Below, in pieces: positions 8,426-18,884 of a stretch of DNA of 42,834 bases. Within the stretch, counting starts at the first letter, position 1. The number at the start of each line of letters is the position of its first letter. The notes below the pieces were generated by a model that saw only the letters and a list, made by a program, of their open reading frames with translations, was not told the DNA's origin and made no database searches. A program made the translations under genes and the position numbers. This DNA comes from Candidatus Absconditabacterales bacterium (GTDB lineage Bacteria; Patescibacteriota; Gracilibacteria; Absconditabacterales; Absconditicoccaceae): positions 1 through 42,834 of the forward strand of contig CALHCH010000015.1 in the NCBI GenBank assembly GCA_937930555.1. The letters run 5' to 3'.

Positions 8426-9529
8426 ATGAGATACCTCCTGACTATCATCATAAGTCTAATCGTAAGTGCTGCTATGACACAATACTTGCTGCAGCATACT
8501 ACCAGCGATATTGATACACCAGATCCCCAACCAAAAAGAGTGGTAGATCTTGAAAATTTTGGTCTACAGGATCTACAAGACGAACTCACAGAAACAGTAG
8601 ATACAGTAGACGATAGTGTCGTGAGCATCCTTGCAAGCAAAGATTTTGTGTTGTACGATGGACGACAAGCCACATGACTGATCCAGCAACAAGTATGATG
8701 ATGAAGCGGTATCATCGTCTCTAAGGAGTGATATATCCTCACCAACAAACATGTCGTAGAAGATCCAGATGCAAGCTACACAGTGATGTTTGCTAATGGT
8801 GAGGTCGCAGAGACCACAGATGCTCGGCTGGACAAGACGCTAGATATAGCAGTACTCAAAGTAAACAAAAAATCATTGGGCGATAGAACGATAGCCCAAG
8901 CAGTACCTTTTGGTCAAGAAGTCCAAGTAGGACAATTTGCACTAGCAATTGGTAATGCCTTAGCAGAATTTGCAAATTCGGTAACGTTTGGTGTAGTATC
9001 AGGCAAAAACAGAAAACTCACGCTAGACAATGATAATCTATATGCATGACTGCTCCAGACAGATACATCTATCTCAGAATGAAACAGCGGGTGACCATTG
9101 TTTGACCTAGATGGTAAGGTGATAGCTATCAATACAGCTGTGAGTGCGTTTGGAGAAAACATATGATTTGCTATACCTATTTCACAAGAGTTTGTGGATG
9201 CAACTTTGGCATCAATACAAAAATATGACACCCTAGCGAGACCATTTGTGTGAGTGCGCTACGTAGATCTCACGGTCGAGCTGGCCAAGGAGTTTGATAC
9301 ATCATATACCCAGTGAGTATATATAGCTGAGGTAGTGCCTGACTCACCTGCAGATCAGATTGATTTGGTAGCTGAGGATATCATCACCCATATAGACTCT
9401 ATCCCCGTCGATACCACCAATCCATTTTTGTATCAGTTGTTTACCAAGGCTCCAGGACAGATCATCACACTCACTGTCATATCAGATGGGGTACCTAGAG
9501 ATGTAGAGATGGAGCTCTCAATACAATAA
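8426..9529 (+). CDS. HtrA/DegP-type serine protease with PDZ domain
   Basis: 367 residues. It is an envelope protease for damaged or misfolded proteins. An N-terminal membrane anchor (MRYLLTIIISLIVSAAMTQY) is followed by a trypsin-like domain with catalytic His109 (TNKHVVED), Asp140 (TLDIAVLKV) and Ser221 (SEGNSGGPL). In the oxyanion loop both G219 and G223 are UGA codons, which supports the recoding. A PDZ domain spans about 270-365 (FVGVRYVDLT, VPDSPADQIDLVAEDIITHI). An in-frame ATG at 8387 lies in a repeat, so 8426 is preferred. It may act on the Cys-rich surface proteins encoded nearby, but that is an inference. Confidence 0.92.
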
Positions 9530-9754
9530 CCAACATCCCCCACAATCACCTCAAAACCAAAAGAGAGTTCTTCTGATTTCAATTAAAAATAGTCAGCAAC
9601 TATTCTTCTGACCAATGAAGCTTGTACACATATGGCACAATCCCTAACATCTCACAAACCACTTGACAGTAACACATCATCATTGTGATCAGCACATTCT
9701 TGTATTTCCACTAACAATTATTACTTATTAGGTATTCATCATTAATTGACCCTC

Positions 9755-10231
9755 ATGATACGAAATTTGTTGATAGCTTTGACTATGATCATCTGATGAC
9801 TACTGGCACTATATGGTCTCATCATCGCTAGAGCCCCAGACCTCAAGGATGAGTTTGATAAGATCATCCCTCTCCAGGGAGCTGTAGGTATTATATTACT
9901 TTTGATGGGAATAGTCGATTTTCTACATATATTTGACTACCTGTTGATGTTTGGATACAATACACTCGGAGCCTCACTATCTATTGCTTCTGTATTTACC
10001 AAGCTCATACTGTGATTTGTCCTGAGCTACGCACTCCTAACCAAATACGTGTTTGCTCAAGCGCCCAAAAACAAGAAAAAATGAAGAAAGAAAAAATGAG
10101 AACTCACTCGAGAACAAAAAACTGAGAAGATGTACAAAAAACTCACCCTCATCCAGGTCCCATTTGGATTCATTTCTATCCTGCTGGGAATCGTTGCTAT
10201 TGTGTTTATGGTGATGAGCTTGTTTAGTTAA
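9755..10231 (+). CDS. Small membrane protein
   Basis: 158 residues with four predicted membrane segments: residues about 4-25, 42-60, 72-95 and 130-155. A strongly basic loop (KNKKKGRKKKGELTREQK, about 103-120) lies before the last segment and is likely cytoplasmic. In-frame UGA-Gly codons include two in tandem at residues 14-15. No family is recognised. The 225 bases upstream hold no convincing gene. A strong terminator follows. Confidence 0.6.
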
Positions 10232-10246
10232 TATAGTTTGTGTAAT

Positions 10247-10282
10247 AAAAAAATCGACCAAATATATCTTGGTCGATTTTTA
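10247..10282. terminator. Bidirectional intrinsic terminator
   Basis: AAAATCGACCAA pairs perfectly with TTGGTCGATTTT around a 6-base loop, with A and T runs on either side. It serves the membrane protein (plus) and the small gene at 10301-10531 (minus). Confidence 0.85.
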
Positions 10283-10300
10283 ATTAAAAATAAGTTTCAG

Positions 10301-10531
10301 CTACTTTTTTCTTGGTGCTTTGATGCTTATATTTTTCAGCTCTTCGATATCAACAAATTTAATACCAGTTATTGAGCATATATAACCAAGAAAAAGATCT
10401 TGTTTGGAGCGAGATCCCTTTCCAAAGCTAACCTTATGAGATGGTATTCTGTAAGTGATATACTCCTCATAAACCTCATGTTCTTTTTTGCACTGAGGGC
10501 AGTACATATTTTTTCCCTTTTTAATAGTCAT
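10301..10531 (-). CDS. Small CxxC protein, UGA-free
   Basis: 76 residues, ATG to TAG. MYCPQCKKEHEVYEEYITYR near the N-terminus has a CPxC knuckle like the first half of a small zinc ribbon. A further Cys at GYICSITG could complete only a partial site, so zinc binding is uncertain. All five Gly codons are GGN. A second ATG at 10507 would shorten it by eight residues. A good sigma70 promoter lies upstream. The function is unknown. Confidence 0.55.
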   Translation of the reverse strand: MTIKKGKNMYCPQCKKEHEVYEEYITYRIPSHKVSFGKGSRSKQDLFLGYICSITGIKFVDIEELKNISIKAPRKK

Positions 10532-10568
10532 TTTATTTTAGTTTTGATGATTCAATATCATCAAAATG

Positions 10569-10596
10569 AATATATTTATCATATATTATTTGTCAA
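10569..10596 (-). promoter_or_regulatory. Sigma70-like promoter of the 10301-10531 gene
   Basis: On the minus strand TTGACA (10596-10591), a 16-base spacer, then TATATT (10574-10569), 38 bases before the ATG at 10531. Confidence 0.6.
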
Positions 10597-10661
10597 CACT
10601 AATTCTCCCCATTTCCCTCGTTTTCATCTCCAAGCTCGCTATCTTATAGTTATCGATTTAG

Positions 10662-10699
10662 ATCTCTACATCCCGTGGACACGGGATCGAGATGACAGC
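10662..10699. repeat. Palindromic repeat upstream of dnaE
   Basis: ATCCCGTGGACACGGGAT (10670-10687) forms a stem. It is followed by CGAGATGACAG, the end of another common dispersed repeat family, similar to the element at 38140-38223. Confidence 0.5.
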
Positions 10700-10740
10700 A
10701 GTTTTCTTAACTCTTAATTCTGTATTCTTAATTCTTTTTT

Positions 10741-13449
10741 ATGGATATCTACGAATTTGAACTACGCTACAAGGCATATGATGGACTCTCTACCGCTCTA
10801 TGATTGGATCGAGATGAGTCGGTACTTTTGTGATTGGTGCCCAAGACTGGTGGATGAGTGCTAGAGACCAAGCTCGTAGAGACATCAGTAGAGACACTAC
10901 ATATCAAGACACTTGAGACATATACAGATCACAAACAATCTATCATAGACTCCTCTACACAGATCGTAGAGCTTACAGGCAAGCCACTCTCAGAGTATAT
11001 ACAGAGACTAGAATACGAGCTCAAGGTGGTGCACGAGATGTGATACAATACCTACTTTCTCATCGTAGAGGACTATATATCACGAGCCAGAGACCATGAT
11101 ATAGTCGTGTGACCTGGGAGATGATCGTGTGCAGGATCGCTGCTGTCATATGCTATATGAGTGACAGATCTAGATCCATTGCAGTATGATCTGATTTTTG
11201 AGAGATTTCTCAATCCTGCGCGTATCTCTATGCCAGATATAGATACTGATTTTGAGGATACGCAGAGAGATAGGGTGATAGAGTATATGTCACACAAGTA
11301 TGGTGCATCCAAGGTAGCACATATCGGGACATATATGACACTGGCAGCCAAAGCTGCATTTAAGGATGTGGCGAGAGTGATGGGAGTCAAGTTTGTAGAT
11401 GCAAATAGACTAGGAAATCTGATCACCGAGTCTACCATACCAGACTCTATAGACAACAACAAAGATCTCCAAAATGCGATCGCTGATGATAGCAGACTGA
11501 GTAAGATCATAGAATACGCTACGGCCCTAGAAGGAACGGTCAGACAGACTGGTGTACATGCCTGTGGGATGATCATCGCTCCAGAGGATACCCACCACTA
11601 CTCTGCCATCCAGCACCCACCCAAATCTGGGAGTAGCTCCAGAGATGAATCTAGAGTGGTATCTCAATATGATGGGGGTACGGTAGAAGATCTGTGACTA
11701 CTCAAGATGGATGTACTGGGCCTGAGAAACCTCAGTATCATCAAAAACACGATCAGAATCCTCAACGCAAAGGCAAAAACCGAGTGAAAAGCACTCGAAC
11801 CGATGTATCAAAAATTTTTGGATACTATGTTGTTTCATCCGCCATTGGATGACACATATGTATACAAAAAGATTTTTTGGAACTGAGATACGACATGAGT
11901 ATTTCAGTTTGAGTCCGATGGGATGAAACAGTGGTTAAAAAAGCTCAAGCCTACTGAGTTTGATGATCTGATCGCGATGGTATCGCTATATCGTCCCGGA
12001 CCTATGGAGTTTATCCCAAACTATGTGGATAGAAAACATGAGATAGAGCCTGTCTCATATATGCAGCTAGATCTAGAGAGTACGCTGAGGAGAAAATACG
12101 ACAAAGAAACGATGGAACAAGAAAAAGAAAAACTCATAGCAGATCTGTGACCTATCATGGATCCTACCTATGGTATCGCTGTATATCAGGAGCAACTCAT
12201 GCGTCTGGTACAGTCTATGGCAGGGTTTAGTATGTCAGAAGCCGACACTGTGAGGAAATGAGTAGGTAAAAAAATCCAAGCTGTGATAGAAAAAGTAAAA
12301 AAAGATTTTGTAAAAAAATGAGAAGAGCATAGACAATACAAACCAGAAACTACTATGTGGGTATACGAAAAAATGATCGAGCCTGCAGCGAGATATTCAT
12401 TTAATAAATCTCATGCTGCCTGCTATGCGTATATCTCCTACCAGACCGCATATCTCAAGGCACATCATCCCATCGAGTTTCAGGCTGCATTGCTCAGGTC
12501 AGCAGAAGAAAGTCCGGATAGGTTGGCGCAGTTTATTGATGAGGCACAGATGCAGTGATATAGCATCCAGCTCCCAGACATAAACACTGCCTACGAGCAC
12601 GTAGCTGCCATTTGAGACAAGGTATATCTGTGATTTGCTGCGATCAAGGGTATATGATCAGAGGTAGCACAGCATATAGAATCCGAAAGAATCAAAAATG
12701 GACCATATACCACGCTCCCTGATTTTCTCACAAGAAACCAAGACTATATCAACAAAAAAACCATAGAATCGTTGACACTCTCTGGAGCACGAGATGGTTT
12801 TGCTGATCGTCAGACACTCCGAGACAACGGCAAAAACATCCTCGATCGAACCAAAGCAGAACAGTCTGGATGACAAGCAGCTGGCTTGTTTGCTGCTACG
12901 GTAGTGGATGGATCAGATCTCACCCTCACTCCATCTGACCCACCGACCAAAATGGAGATGTTGGCAACCGAACATAAGGTATTCAATACGTTTGTGTCTG
13001 GTCATCCTTTTGATGGATTGTATAGCTATATGAGAGGCAAATACGGTTTTATCTCTATGTTTAAGGACAAGGAGTGATATGGTGAGTTTACCTTTTTGTG
13101 ATATATCAAAAGTATCTCCAAAAATGGAAGATGAGAATGATTTTTTATCAAAATGGAAGATGTATCAGGAGATGTGGAGTTTTATGTGACCAACAAGCTA
13201 GATCTAGTACCGTTTATGATCGTGTGAGTGAGATGATATATGGGTAGGAGAGGAAGGATAGATCAGCTCACTGTCTATGACCTAGAATCACTCATCACCA
13301 AAGCAAAAAATAACGATAAATACGATGTAGAGCAAACAGTCTGAGCTATCAGAAGAGAGAGATTTGCCAATCAGGATACGCCTAGACCAGTCCCAGCTCA
13401 AGCGCAAGTGGCATCACCTCATCCATCTGACATACCACCAGATATGTAA
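10741..13449 (+). CDS. dnaE: DNA polymerase III alpha subunit lacking the PHP domain
   Basis: 902 residues against about 1150 for typical DnaE. It is the replicative polymerase subunit. The palm carries VVGPGRGSCAGSLLSYAIGV (about 120-140) and MPDIDTDFED (164-173), giving catalytic Asp166 and Asp168. The third aspartate is Asp324 in LLKMDVLGL. Next come the fingers (GVFQFESDGM, SLYRPGPMEFIP, GIAVYQEQL, KSHAACYAYISYQTAYLKAH) and an OB domain near the end (YGEFTFLGYIKSISKNGRGG). The N-terminal PHP domain (about 235 residues before Asp401 in E. coli numbering) is missing. TAA lies in frame four codons upstream of ATG 10741, so the start is not misplaced by much. The C-terminal tau-binding domain also looks reduced. 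UGA-Gly occurs throughout, including the GRGS loop. Confidence 0.92.
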
Positions 13450-13528
13450 TCGACCATGCTAGATCTTGCAAATACTACATACATCATTATCACTATTTTA
13501 CCATTTTTAGCCGGTAATAGCACAAGCA

Positions 13529-13942
13529 ATGAATTATGATGGAATCGTAGTAAACATTCTCCCTGCAGAAACAATCTCTACAGCAGGATGAGACAGACAA
13601 AAACAAACAATTGTGCTTGAAGAAGACAGAGATACTGAGTACAAGTGAGGTATTGTGATAGATTTTTGGGGAGAAAAGTGCTCCCTCCTTACTGATCTCC
13701 AAGTAGGAGAAAAAATAACCGTGTGACTCAATAGCAAAGCTAGAGAATACAACGGGAGATGGTACAATGCCATTACTGGATGGAAGGTAGATAGAGGATC
13801 TGCGGGATGAGCTGCACCAGCTGCAGCCGCGGCAAGTACAGTGGCTACGCCACCAAACACCACCACCTCATCAGCTCCAGCAGCAACCAAAACCGCTGAT
13901 GCACCAAAAACTCAAGAGTATGAAGATGAGCTTCCATTCTAA
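13529..13942 (+). CDS. DUF3127 OB-fold protein with SSB-like acidic tail
   Basis: 137 residues, ATG to TAA. Residues 1-88 match DUF3127, an OB-fold family: GIVVNILPAE, KQTIVLEED, IVIDFWGEKCSLL, LQVGEKITVGLNSKAREYNG and RWYNAITGWKV. An Ala/Pro/Thr-rich flexible linker follows (about 93-125). The last eight residues, EYEDELPF, copy the acidic hydrophobic tip (DDDIPF) by which bacterial SSB recruits repair and replication proteins. That suggests a single-stranded-DNA-binding or SSB-like role. It follows dnaE by 79 bases on the same strand and precedes a helicase gene. No conventional ssb is seen in the window. Confidence 0.75.
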
Positions 13943-13966
13943 TTACCTAAAGAAAATAGTATAATT

Positions 13967-13998
13967 AAAAAAACTCACGACGGACCGTGAGTTTTTTT
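13967..13998. terminator. Bidirectional intrinsic terminator
   Basis: AAAAAACTCACG pairs with CGTGAGTTTTTT around a short loop. It ends the dnaE/DUF3127 transcript and the opposing small membrane-protein gene at 14026. Confidence 0.85.
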
Positions 13999-14025
13999 GT
14001 TTACAAATTAGAGATAAGAACACAA

Positions 14026-14211
14026 CTAGTCAGTGAGATAAAAATAGAGCCGCACCAAAAAACCAGTAAGACATATCACTCACAATAGAGCAACTGTACC
14101 ATATCTAGCATCTACCTGCAAACCCAAAAACATCGCTCCACTCAATCCAAGATAACAGATGATAAAAAATGTAACTCACAACGCAATTTTTGCTCGCTTA
14201 GATGTTATCAT
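14026..14211 (-). CDS. Small two-helix membrane protein
   Basis: 61 residues, ATG (14211-14209) to TAG, visible only with UGA as Gly (residues 12 and 44). Two membrane segments (about 9-31 and 38-58) flank a short loop, with a basic start (MITSKRAK). No family is recognised. It ends at the shared terminator and is divergent from the helicase gene, whose start is 98 bases away. Confidence 0.55.
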
Positions 14212-14309
14212 ATTTTCACAATACCAATCACTCTGATTTTTTCAATCAATACAACGCTATTTGCGCTACACACTCTTCCAATCAGCGTCCACATCACTAC
14301 AAACAAAAA

Positions 14310-16589
14310 ATGAAAAAGTATATAGAAGAATATCTCCAACAACAACTCAATGAGCAGCAATATGCTGCAGCTAGTTTTGTCGATGGACATAGCTTGATTT
14401 TGGCATGAGCTGGATCTGGCAAGACGAGGACACTCACCTATATGATAGCCAATCTCATATATGGCCACGATATCGACCAAAACAATATACTCGCTGTGAC
14501 ATTTACCAACAAAGCAGCAGCTGAGATGAGGGAGAGATTGAGTAAAATCATCTCTGAGATGGATCTACTCAAAAAATCCTCTACACAGCTCTCATCAGAT
14601 GACTCTCCAGCAGAGTTTTTGGATGATGGATTACCGCCACCAGATATGCTCCCTCCTGTGGCGCTGGACACTCCCCCACGAGCTCGATGACCTAGCGCAT
14701 CACAGCAATACCAATGGATCGGTACGTTTCATAGTACGTTTCTCAAGATACTCAAACAAGACATAGAGCATCTATGACTCAACTGGAAAAAAAACTTTGT
14801 GATATATGATAGTGGTGATAGTAAAACACTCATCAAAAATATCATAAAATCGAAAGATATGAAAGATGTCGTAGATGCCAAAGAGGCGAAAAATACTATA
14901 TCAGCGTGGAAAAACAAATGATATATACCAGCACAAGCAGGTCTACACTGTGATACGCAATCAGAAGAGCGGATATTTGAGGTATACCAGGAGTATTGGA
15001 AACAATGCCAAGATGCCAATGCGCTCGATTTTGATGATCTTTTGTTGTTGCCTAAGTTGCTGTTTGATCAGCAGCCTGATGTATTGGACAAATGGCAGAC
15101 AAAGTTTCAACATATACTGGTAGACGAAGCGCAGGATACCAACACCATACAATTTGAGTTGATGCAGAGATTGGTGGGCAAGACTGGGAAGATTACGTTT
15201 ATCTGAGATGATTATCAGTCGATCTATCGCTGGAGAGGGGCTGTGATGTCCAATTTTCTCAATCTAGAGAAAATGCGACCGGACATCAAAACGTTTAAAC
15301 TAGAGATCAATTATAGGTCGTTGCCGCATATCGTAGAAGCAGGTAATGCGATCATAGGCAACAACAAGACACAGTACGAAAAAGATATCAAGGCACATAG
15401 GACAGGTGACAAGCATATCCGTGTGTTTAGTTTTGCTGATGAGAAGGACGAGGCGATGCAGATCCTGGAGATGATCACCAAGCTCAAGGAGGAGTGAGAC
15501 AAACAACGATCAGATTTTACCATACTATATAGGACCAATGCGCAGTCTGCTCCGTTTGAGCAGGTATGTATCACAGATGGTCTACCATACAAGATACTGT
15601 GAGGTAAGAAGTTTTTTGAGAGGAGAGAGGTTAAAGATATACTGTCGTATATGAAATTTCTCGTCAATCCTGATGATAGCCTGGCATTGAAAAGAATCAT
15701 CAATACTCCAGCTCGTCAGATCGGCAATACCACCATACAACAATGTGATGATATAGCTGTAGCACATGGTACTACGTTTGCTGATGTAGTGCTACATATA
15801 GAGACATACGCTAGCGAGCTCAAGCCTGCCGCACTCACCAAGATCAAAAAGTTTGTGAATATGATCCAACAGATGCTGATCAATCTCACACTCCAGACTC
15901 CAGCACAACTCCTAGAAAACATCACCAAAGGCACTCGCTACGAAGAACACCTCATCAAAACAGATGGAAAAGATAATGCAGAAGAAAGAATGTGAAATAT
16001 CTGACAGCTGGTAAATATGGCAATGAAATTTAGTGATATAGGACTGGACAGCACGACAGAGTTTTTTGAAGAAGTATCATTGCTTACGAGCGTGGAGGAG
16101 ACCAAGGTAGAGGACGCTGAGGCTATCAGGATGATGACTGTCCATGGTTCCAAAGGGCTGGAGTTTCCATATGTGTTTATTGTATGAGTGGAGGAAAACA
16201 TCTTCCCATTGCCCAATGCAAAGTTTGATGATGCAGAGTTGGAGGAGGAACGCAGAGGGATGTATGTAGCTATCACTAGAGCACAAGATCAGCTATTTTT
16301 GTCACACGCACATAGTAGACAACAACGATGAATGATCAAAAATAATCCACCCTCGAGATTTTTGGAAGAACTCCCGGATCATCTGGTCAAATCGTACGAT
16401 ATGTCCTGAGCGAGCTCATATATGAATGCTTATGATGCCAAAAAACGAGATGAATGAGATCGCGTCACACACAAATTATTCTGACCTGGGACGATCATGG
16501 AAGTCCGAGATGGGATATGTATAGCCAGATTTGACAATCCTAAGTTTGGCGTGAGGAAACTGGAGGGGAAATGGTTGAAGAAGGAGTAG
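14310..16589 (+). CDS. pcrA: UvrD/PcrA-type superfamily 1 DNA helicase
   Basis: 759 residues, ATG to TAG. It unwinds DNA 3'-5' in repair and replication restart. Motif I is [10 protein letters not shown], where the first P-loop Gly (residue 33) is UGA. Then come motif Ia [25 protein letters not shown], motif [12 protein letters not shown] (about 269-278), motif [16 protein letters not shown] (299-311, first Gly UGA), motif IV INYRS, motif [12 protein letters not shown], and motif [16 protein letters not shown]. The C-terminal tudor-like segment HKLFGPGTIMEV is typical of PcrA. There is a Ser/Asp/Pro-rich insert at about 93-130. An upstream in-frame ATG at 14202 would add 36 residues without family similarity, so 14310 is preferred. 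Confidence 0.93.
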
Positions 16590-16603
16590 AAAAAATAACT
16601 AAT

Positions 16604-16640
16604 GAAAAAACCATTGGAATATATTCCAATGGTTTTTTTA
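16604..16640. terminator. Bidirectional intrinsic terminator
   Basis: AAAAAACCATTGGAATA pairs perfectly with TATTCCAATGGTTTTTT. It closes the helicase gene and faces the minus-strand small genes. A second small stem (ACTCAAG/CTTGAGT, 16643-16660) lies just beyond it, at the end of the 41-residue gene. Confidence 0.85.
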
Positions 16641-16659
16641 GAACTCAAGCAATCTTGAG

Positions 16660-16785
16660 TTAGTAGACGACTCCAAATACACATACAGAATTTTGTGTAT
16701 GAAAATCTTCATCCGTCTCAATGAGAGATAAGACTTCATTTGGATCAGAACTTTCAGGCACAGTAAATAAGTTGTTGTCTGTCAT
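16660..16785 (-). CDS. 41-residue hypothetical protein
   Basis: ATG 16785 to TAA 16660. The protein is acidic (MTDNNLFTVPESSDPNEVL, then SLIETDEDFHTQN) with a hydrophobic end CVFGVVY. It resembles a small peptide precursor in size and layout, but no family is recognised. It has an A/T-rich leader and is directly followed by a 7-base hairpin and a terminator. Possibly co-transcribed with 16796-17302, whose end lies 11 to 38 bases upstream. Confidence 0.5.
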   Translation of the reverse strand: MTDNNLFTVPESSDPNEVLSLIETDEDFHTQNSVCVFGVVY

Positions 16786-16795
16786 TTTGTTTATT

Positions 16796-17302
16796 TTACA
16801 TGGTTATCAAATACATATTTTTTCAGAACCCACCCATAGGATGCTCAATTACAATTACTTTACTTGTCTTGTCATAATGCGATAAGACATAAGTTTTTTG
16901 CTTCTTGTCTACTAGTTTTTTGACCCTACCTTGTAGGCCCTTATCATATCTATTCTCATTGTATAGGGTTAGTGTCTGCTCACAAGATTTTGCAAGAGCA
17001 GAAACGTCAACTATAAATTTCTCTCCACGTCTAATAGGAAAATTCTTAGGAATAGATTTTTTCACAAGCTTTAGAATACTACTCTCCTGCTTATCGAGTT
17101 CTGTATACGTCTTCCCCCACAATACAAGACCTAAACTAGTCACTATTGCTCCTATGAGAAATACATAACCATAAGGTATATCTGATTCATGTGACTCTAC
17201 TGGGATAGCAATGAAAGCAAAAAAAACTATACCAAGCACGGTCATAATTTGTCCCAATACTCTCAAGATCAATCTTTTCTCAAAATTTAAGTTTTCAAAC
17301 AT
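16796..17302 (-). CDS. Hypothetical membrane protein
   Basis: 168 residues if UGA at 16825-16823 is Gly (end at TAA 16796), or 159 residues if that UGA is the stop. Two membrane segments are near the N-terminus (about 15-33 and 43-62). A soluble domain follows (FIVDVSALAKSCEQTLTLYN, VKKLVDKKQKTYVLSHYD, SKVIVIEHPMGGF). There are no other UGA codons among about a dozen glycines, so this gene belongs to the UGA-avoiding set. No family is recognised. The gene at 17307-17747 lies 4 bases upstream, which indicates one transcript. Confidence 0.6.
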
Positions 17303-17306
17303 TGTT

Positions 17307-17747
17307 TTAATTTTTATTTTTTATTATATCCTCACCCACTCGGCGAGGATTGTCTTTGTTGTCACTTCGAAAAATGTACAATCCAAAAATACTGATTAAA
17401 ATAGTTGCAATTTGAAATATTTGCAAAAAATTGAGTAGATTGCTATCAATCTCTTGAGTGTGCCTCATGCTCAATATGAACACATTCATTACCAAAAATA
17501 ATGACGCATAGTACAAAATAGATTTATTTATAATAGAAATCTTATATTGATTGCGATATTTATTTGCCACTCTAGAGACAAAAACAAATAACAATAATCC
17601 GAGAATAATCCCAATCGGAGCAGCAAGAAATTTGAATCGATCAATCCAAATAAATAAGAATAAGAACAAGGATAATACAATCACAAAAAGCATGGTCTGT
17701 AAAATAACCTTATCAATATTTTTATAAAAAAATGTTAATGAAGCCAT
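17307..17747 (-). CDS. Four-helix membrane protein, UGA-free
   Basis: 146 residues, ATG to TAA, with four hydrophobic segments (about 14-34, 38-57, 78-96, 108-127). Basic residues lie between and after them, with a soluble charged end (RSDNKDNPRRVGEDIIKNKN). No family is recognised. The four Gly codons are GGN. It is 4 bases upstream of 16796-17302. Two adjacent small membrane proteins suggest a functional pair, but nothing identifies it. Confidence 0.6.
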   Translation of the reverse strand: MASLTFFYKNIDKVILQTMLFVIVLSLFLFLFIWIDRFKFLAAPIGIILGLLLFVFVSRVANKYRNQYKISIINKSILYYASLFLVMNVFILSMRHTQEIDSNLLNFLQIFQIATILISIFGLYIFRSDNKDNPRRVGEDIIKNKN

Positions 17748-17825
17748 ACGCTTTTCAGTTTTTTTTGTTAGTTAATTTTTTATTTACTATATATACTCCT
17801 ACGAGCCAACACATACACGTTTTTT

Positions 17826-18794
17826 TTAATTTACCAATAATTTTTCTAATTCTATCAATGCATAGGTATGATTTTTATCCAATTGGAGGAGTTTTTCAAA
17901 CGCAAGTTTTGCATCATCTTTTTTGCCATCTCTTGCTAGGACAAGTCCCTTGTAATATAATCACTGAAGATCTCTTGGGTTAATAATAAGTGCTTTATTT
18001 ATCTTAGCTAGAGATTCGCTGTTTTGCCCTAGATCATAGAGCACTATACCCTGCTGTACCAGCGCATCAGCATAGCTAGGGCTCAGCTCCAGCACGGTAT
18101 CAAAATACTCAAACGCCTCCAGTGACAGAGCCTCATCCTGATTGGTAAATCAAAGATCACTGAGTATCGTACCTTTGTTGTATCGATGGAGGTGCTGCTG
18201 AGGCTCCAACAATATCGCCGCATCAAAAAACTCCAACGCACTATCTAGCAATCACATATCAGCAAGTACAAGTCATTTGTTGGAGAGAGCTTCTACCATG
18301 CTCGGATCGTACGCCAATGCCTGATCAAACATCTGCAATGCTTCATCTACCTCTCAGAGATTATACAGAGCCAATCATTTGTTGTTTCGTATTCTAGGAT
18401 TGTTTGAGTCGATAGAAATAGATCTATCCAAAGCCACCATCGCAGCATCTATGTCTCACATTCTTGTAAGCACCATACCTTTTTCTGCTCGAGAGAGCGC
18501 ATGCTCAGGATCTATTGTGAGTGCATCATCAAAACTACTCAAGGCTTGATCAAAATGTCCCATAGCAGCTTGGGTCAATCACTTGGCATAGTGTGATTCC
18601 ACGTACTCTTTATCTTTGGAGATTGATTGATGAAATGTCCCCAATGCCTCTTGATATTTTCACTGTTCGTGTAGTTGCACTCCTTTGGTGTGTAGATCTC
18701 TAGCCTCGGGGTCTCAACTCGCTTGAGTACTACACCCGCTCAACACTCACACAGCTATCACACAACACAAAAATCCCGCTATCTTGTTCATCAT
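17826..18794 (-). CDS. TPR-repeat lipoprotein
   Basis: 322 residues, ATG ATG start (18794 or 18791) to TAA. The N-terminal signal MMNKIAGFLCCVIAVGVLSG ends in a lipobox LSGC (Cys21), where Lgt would add the lipid. The rest is about eight tetratricopeptide repeats, for example YVESHYAKGLTQAAMGHFDQ, IRNNKGLALYNLGEVDEALQ and EALSNKGLVLADMGLLDSAL. In many repeats the Gly at the turn or before LxLxxLG is UGA. TPR arrays are protein-binding scaffolds, so an outer-face assembly or interaction role is likely, partner unknown. It is a single gene downstream of lysS on the same strand. Confidence 0.85.
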
Positions 18795-18884
18795 ACAATC
18801 AAAGATAAAAGTCCAATCACGAGTATATACAGAAAATATAGTCTATTGCAATGAATAATAATGATTTGTCACTATACAGGAGAT

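Noticed and set aside
9530-9754. Possible 42-codon minus-strand frame starting TTG/GTG.
   Set aside because: It has no ATG, no recognisable product and no leader signal. The region is better left as a spacer.
11073-11576. 167-codon open frame on the minus strand within dnaE.
   Set aside because: It is antisense to conserved polymerase motifs, including the catalytic Asp region. It is a shadow of strongly biased codon use.
14202-14309. 36-residue N-terminal extension of the helicase from ATG 14202.
   Set aside because: The extension (Asn/His/Ser-rich) has no family similarity, and the ATG at 14310 gives the usual N-terminus and an A-rich leader.
16796-16822. Frameshift in the membrane protein at 16823.
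   Set aside because: Reading the UGA as Gly adds only nine codons before TAA, and reading it as stop is also normal. No frameshift is needed.
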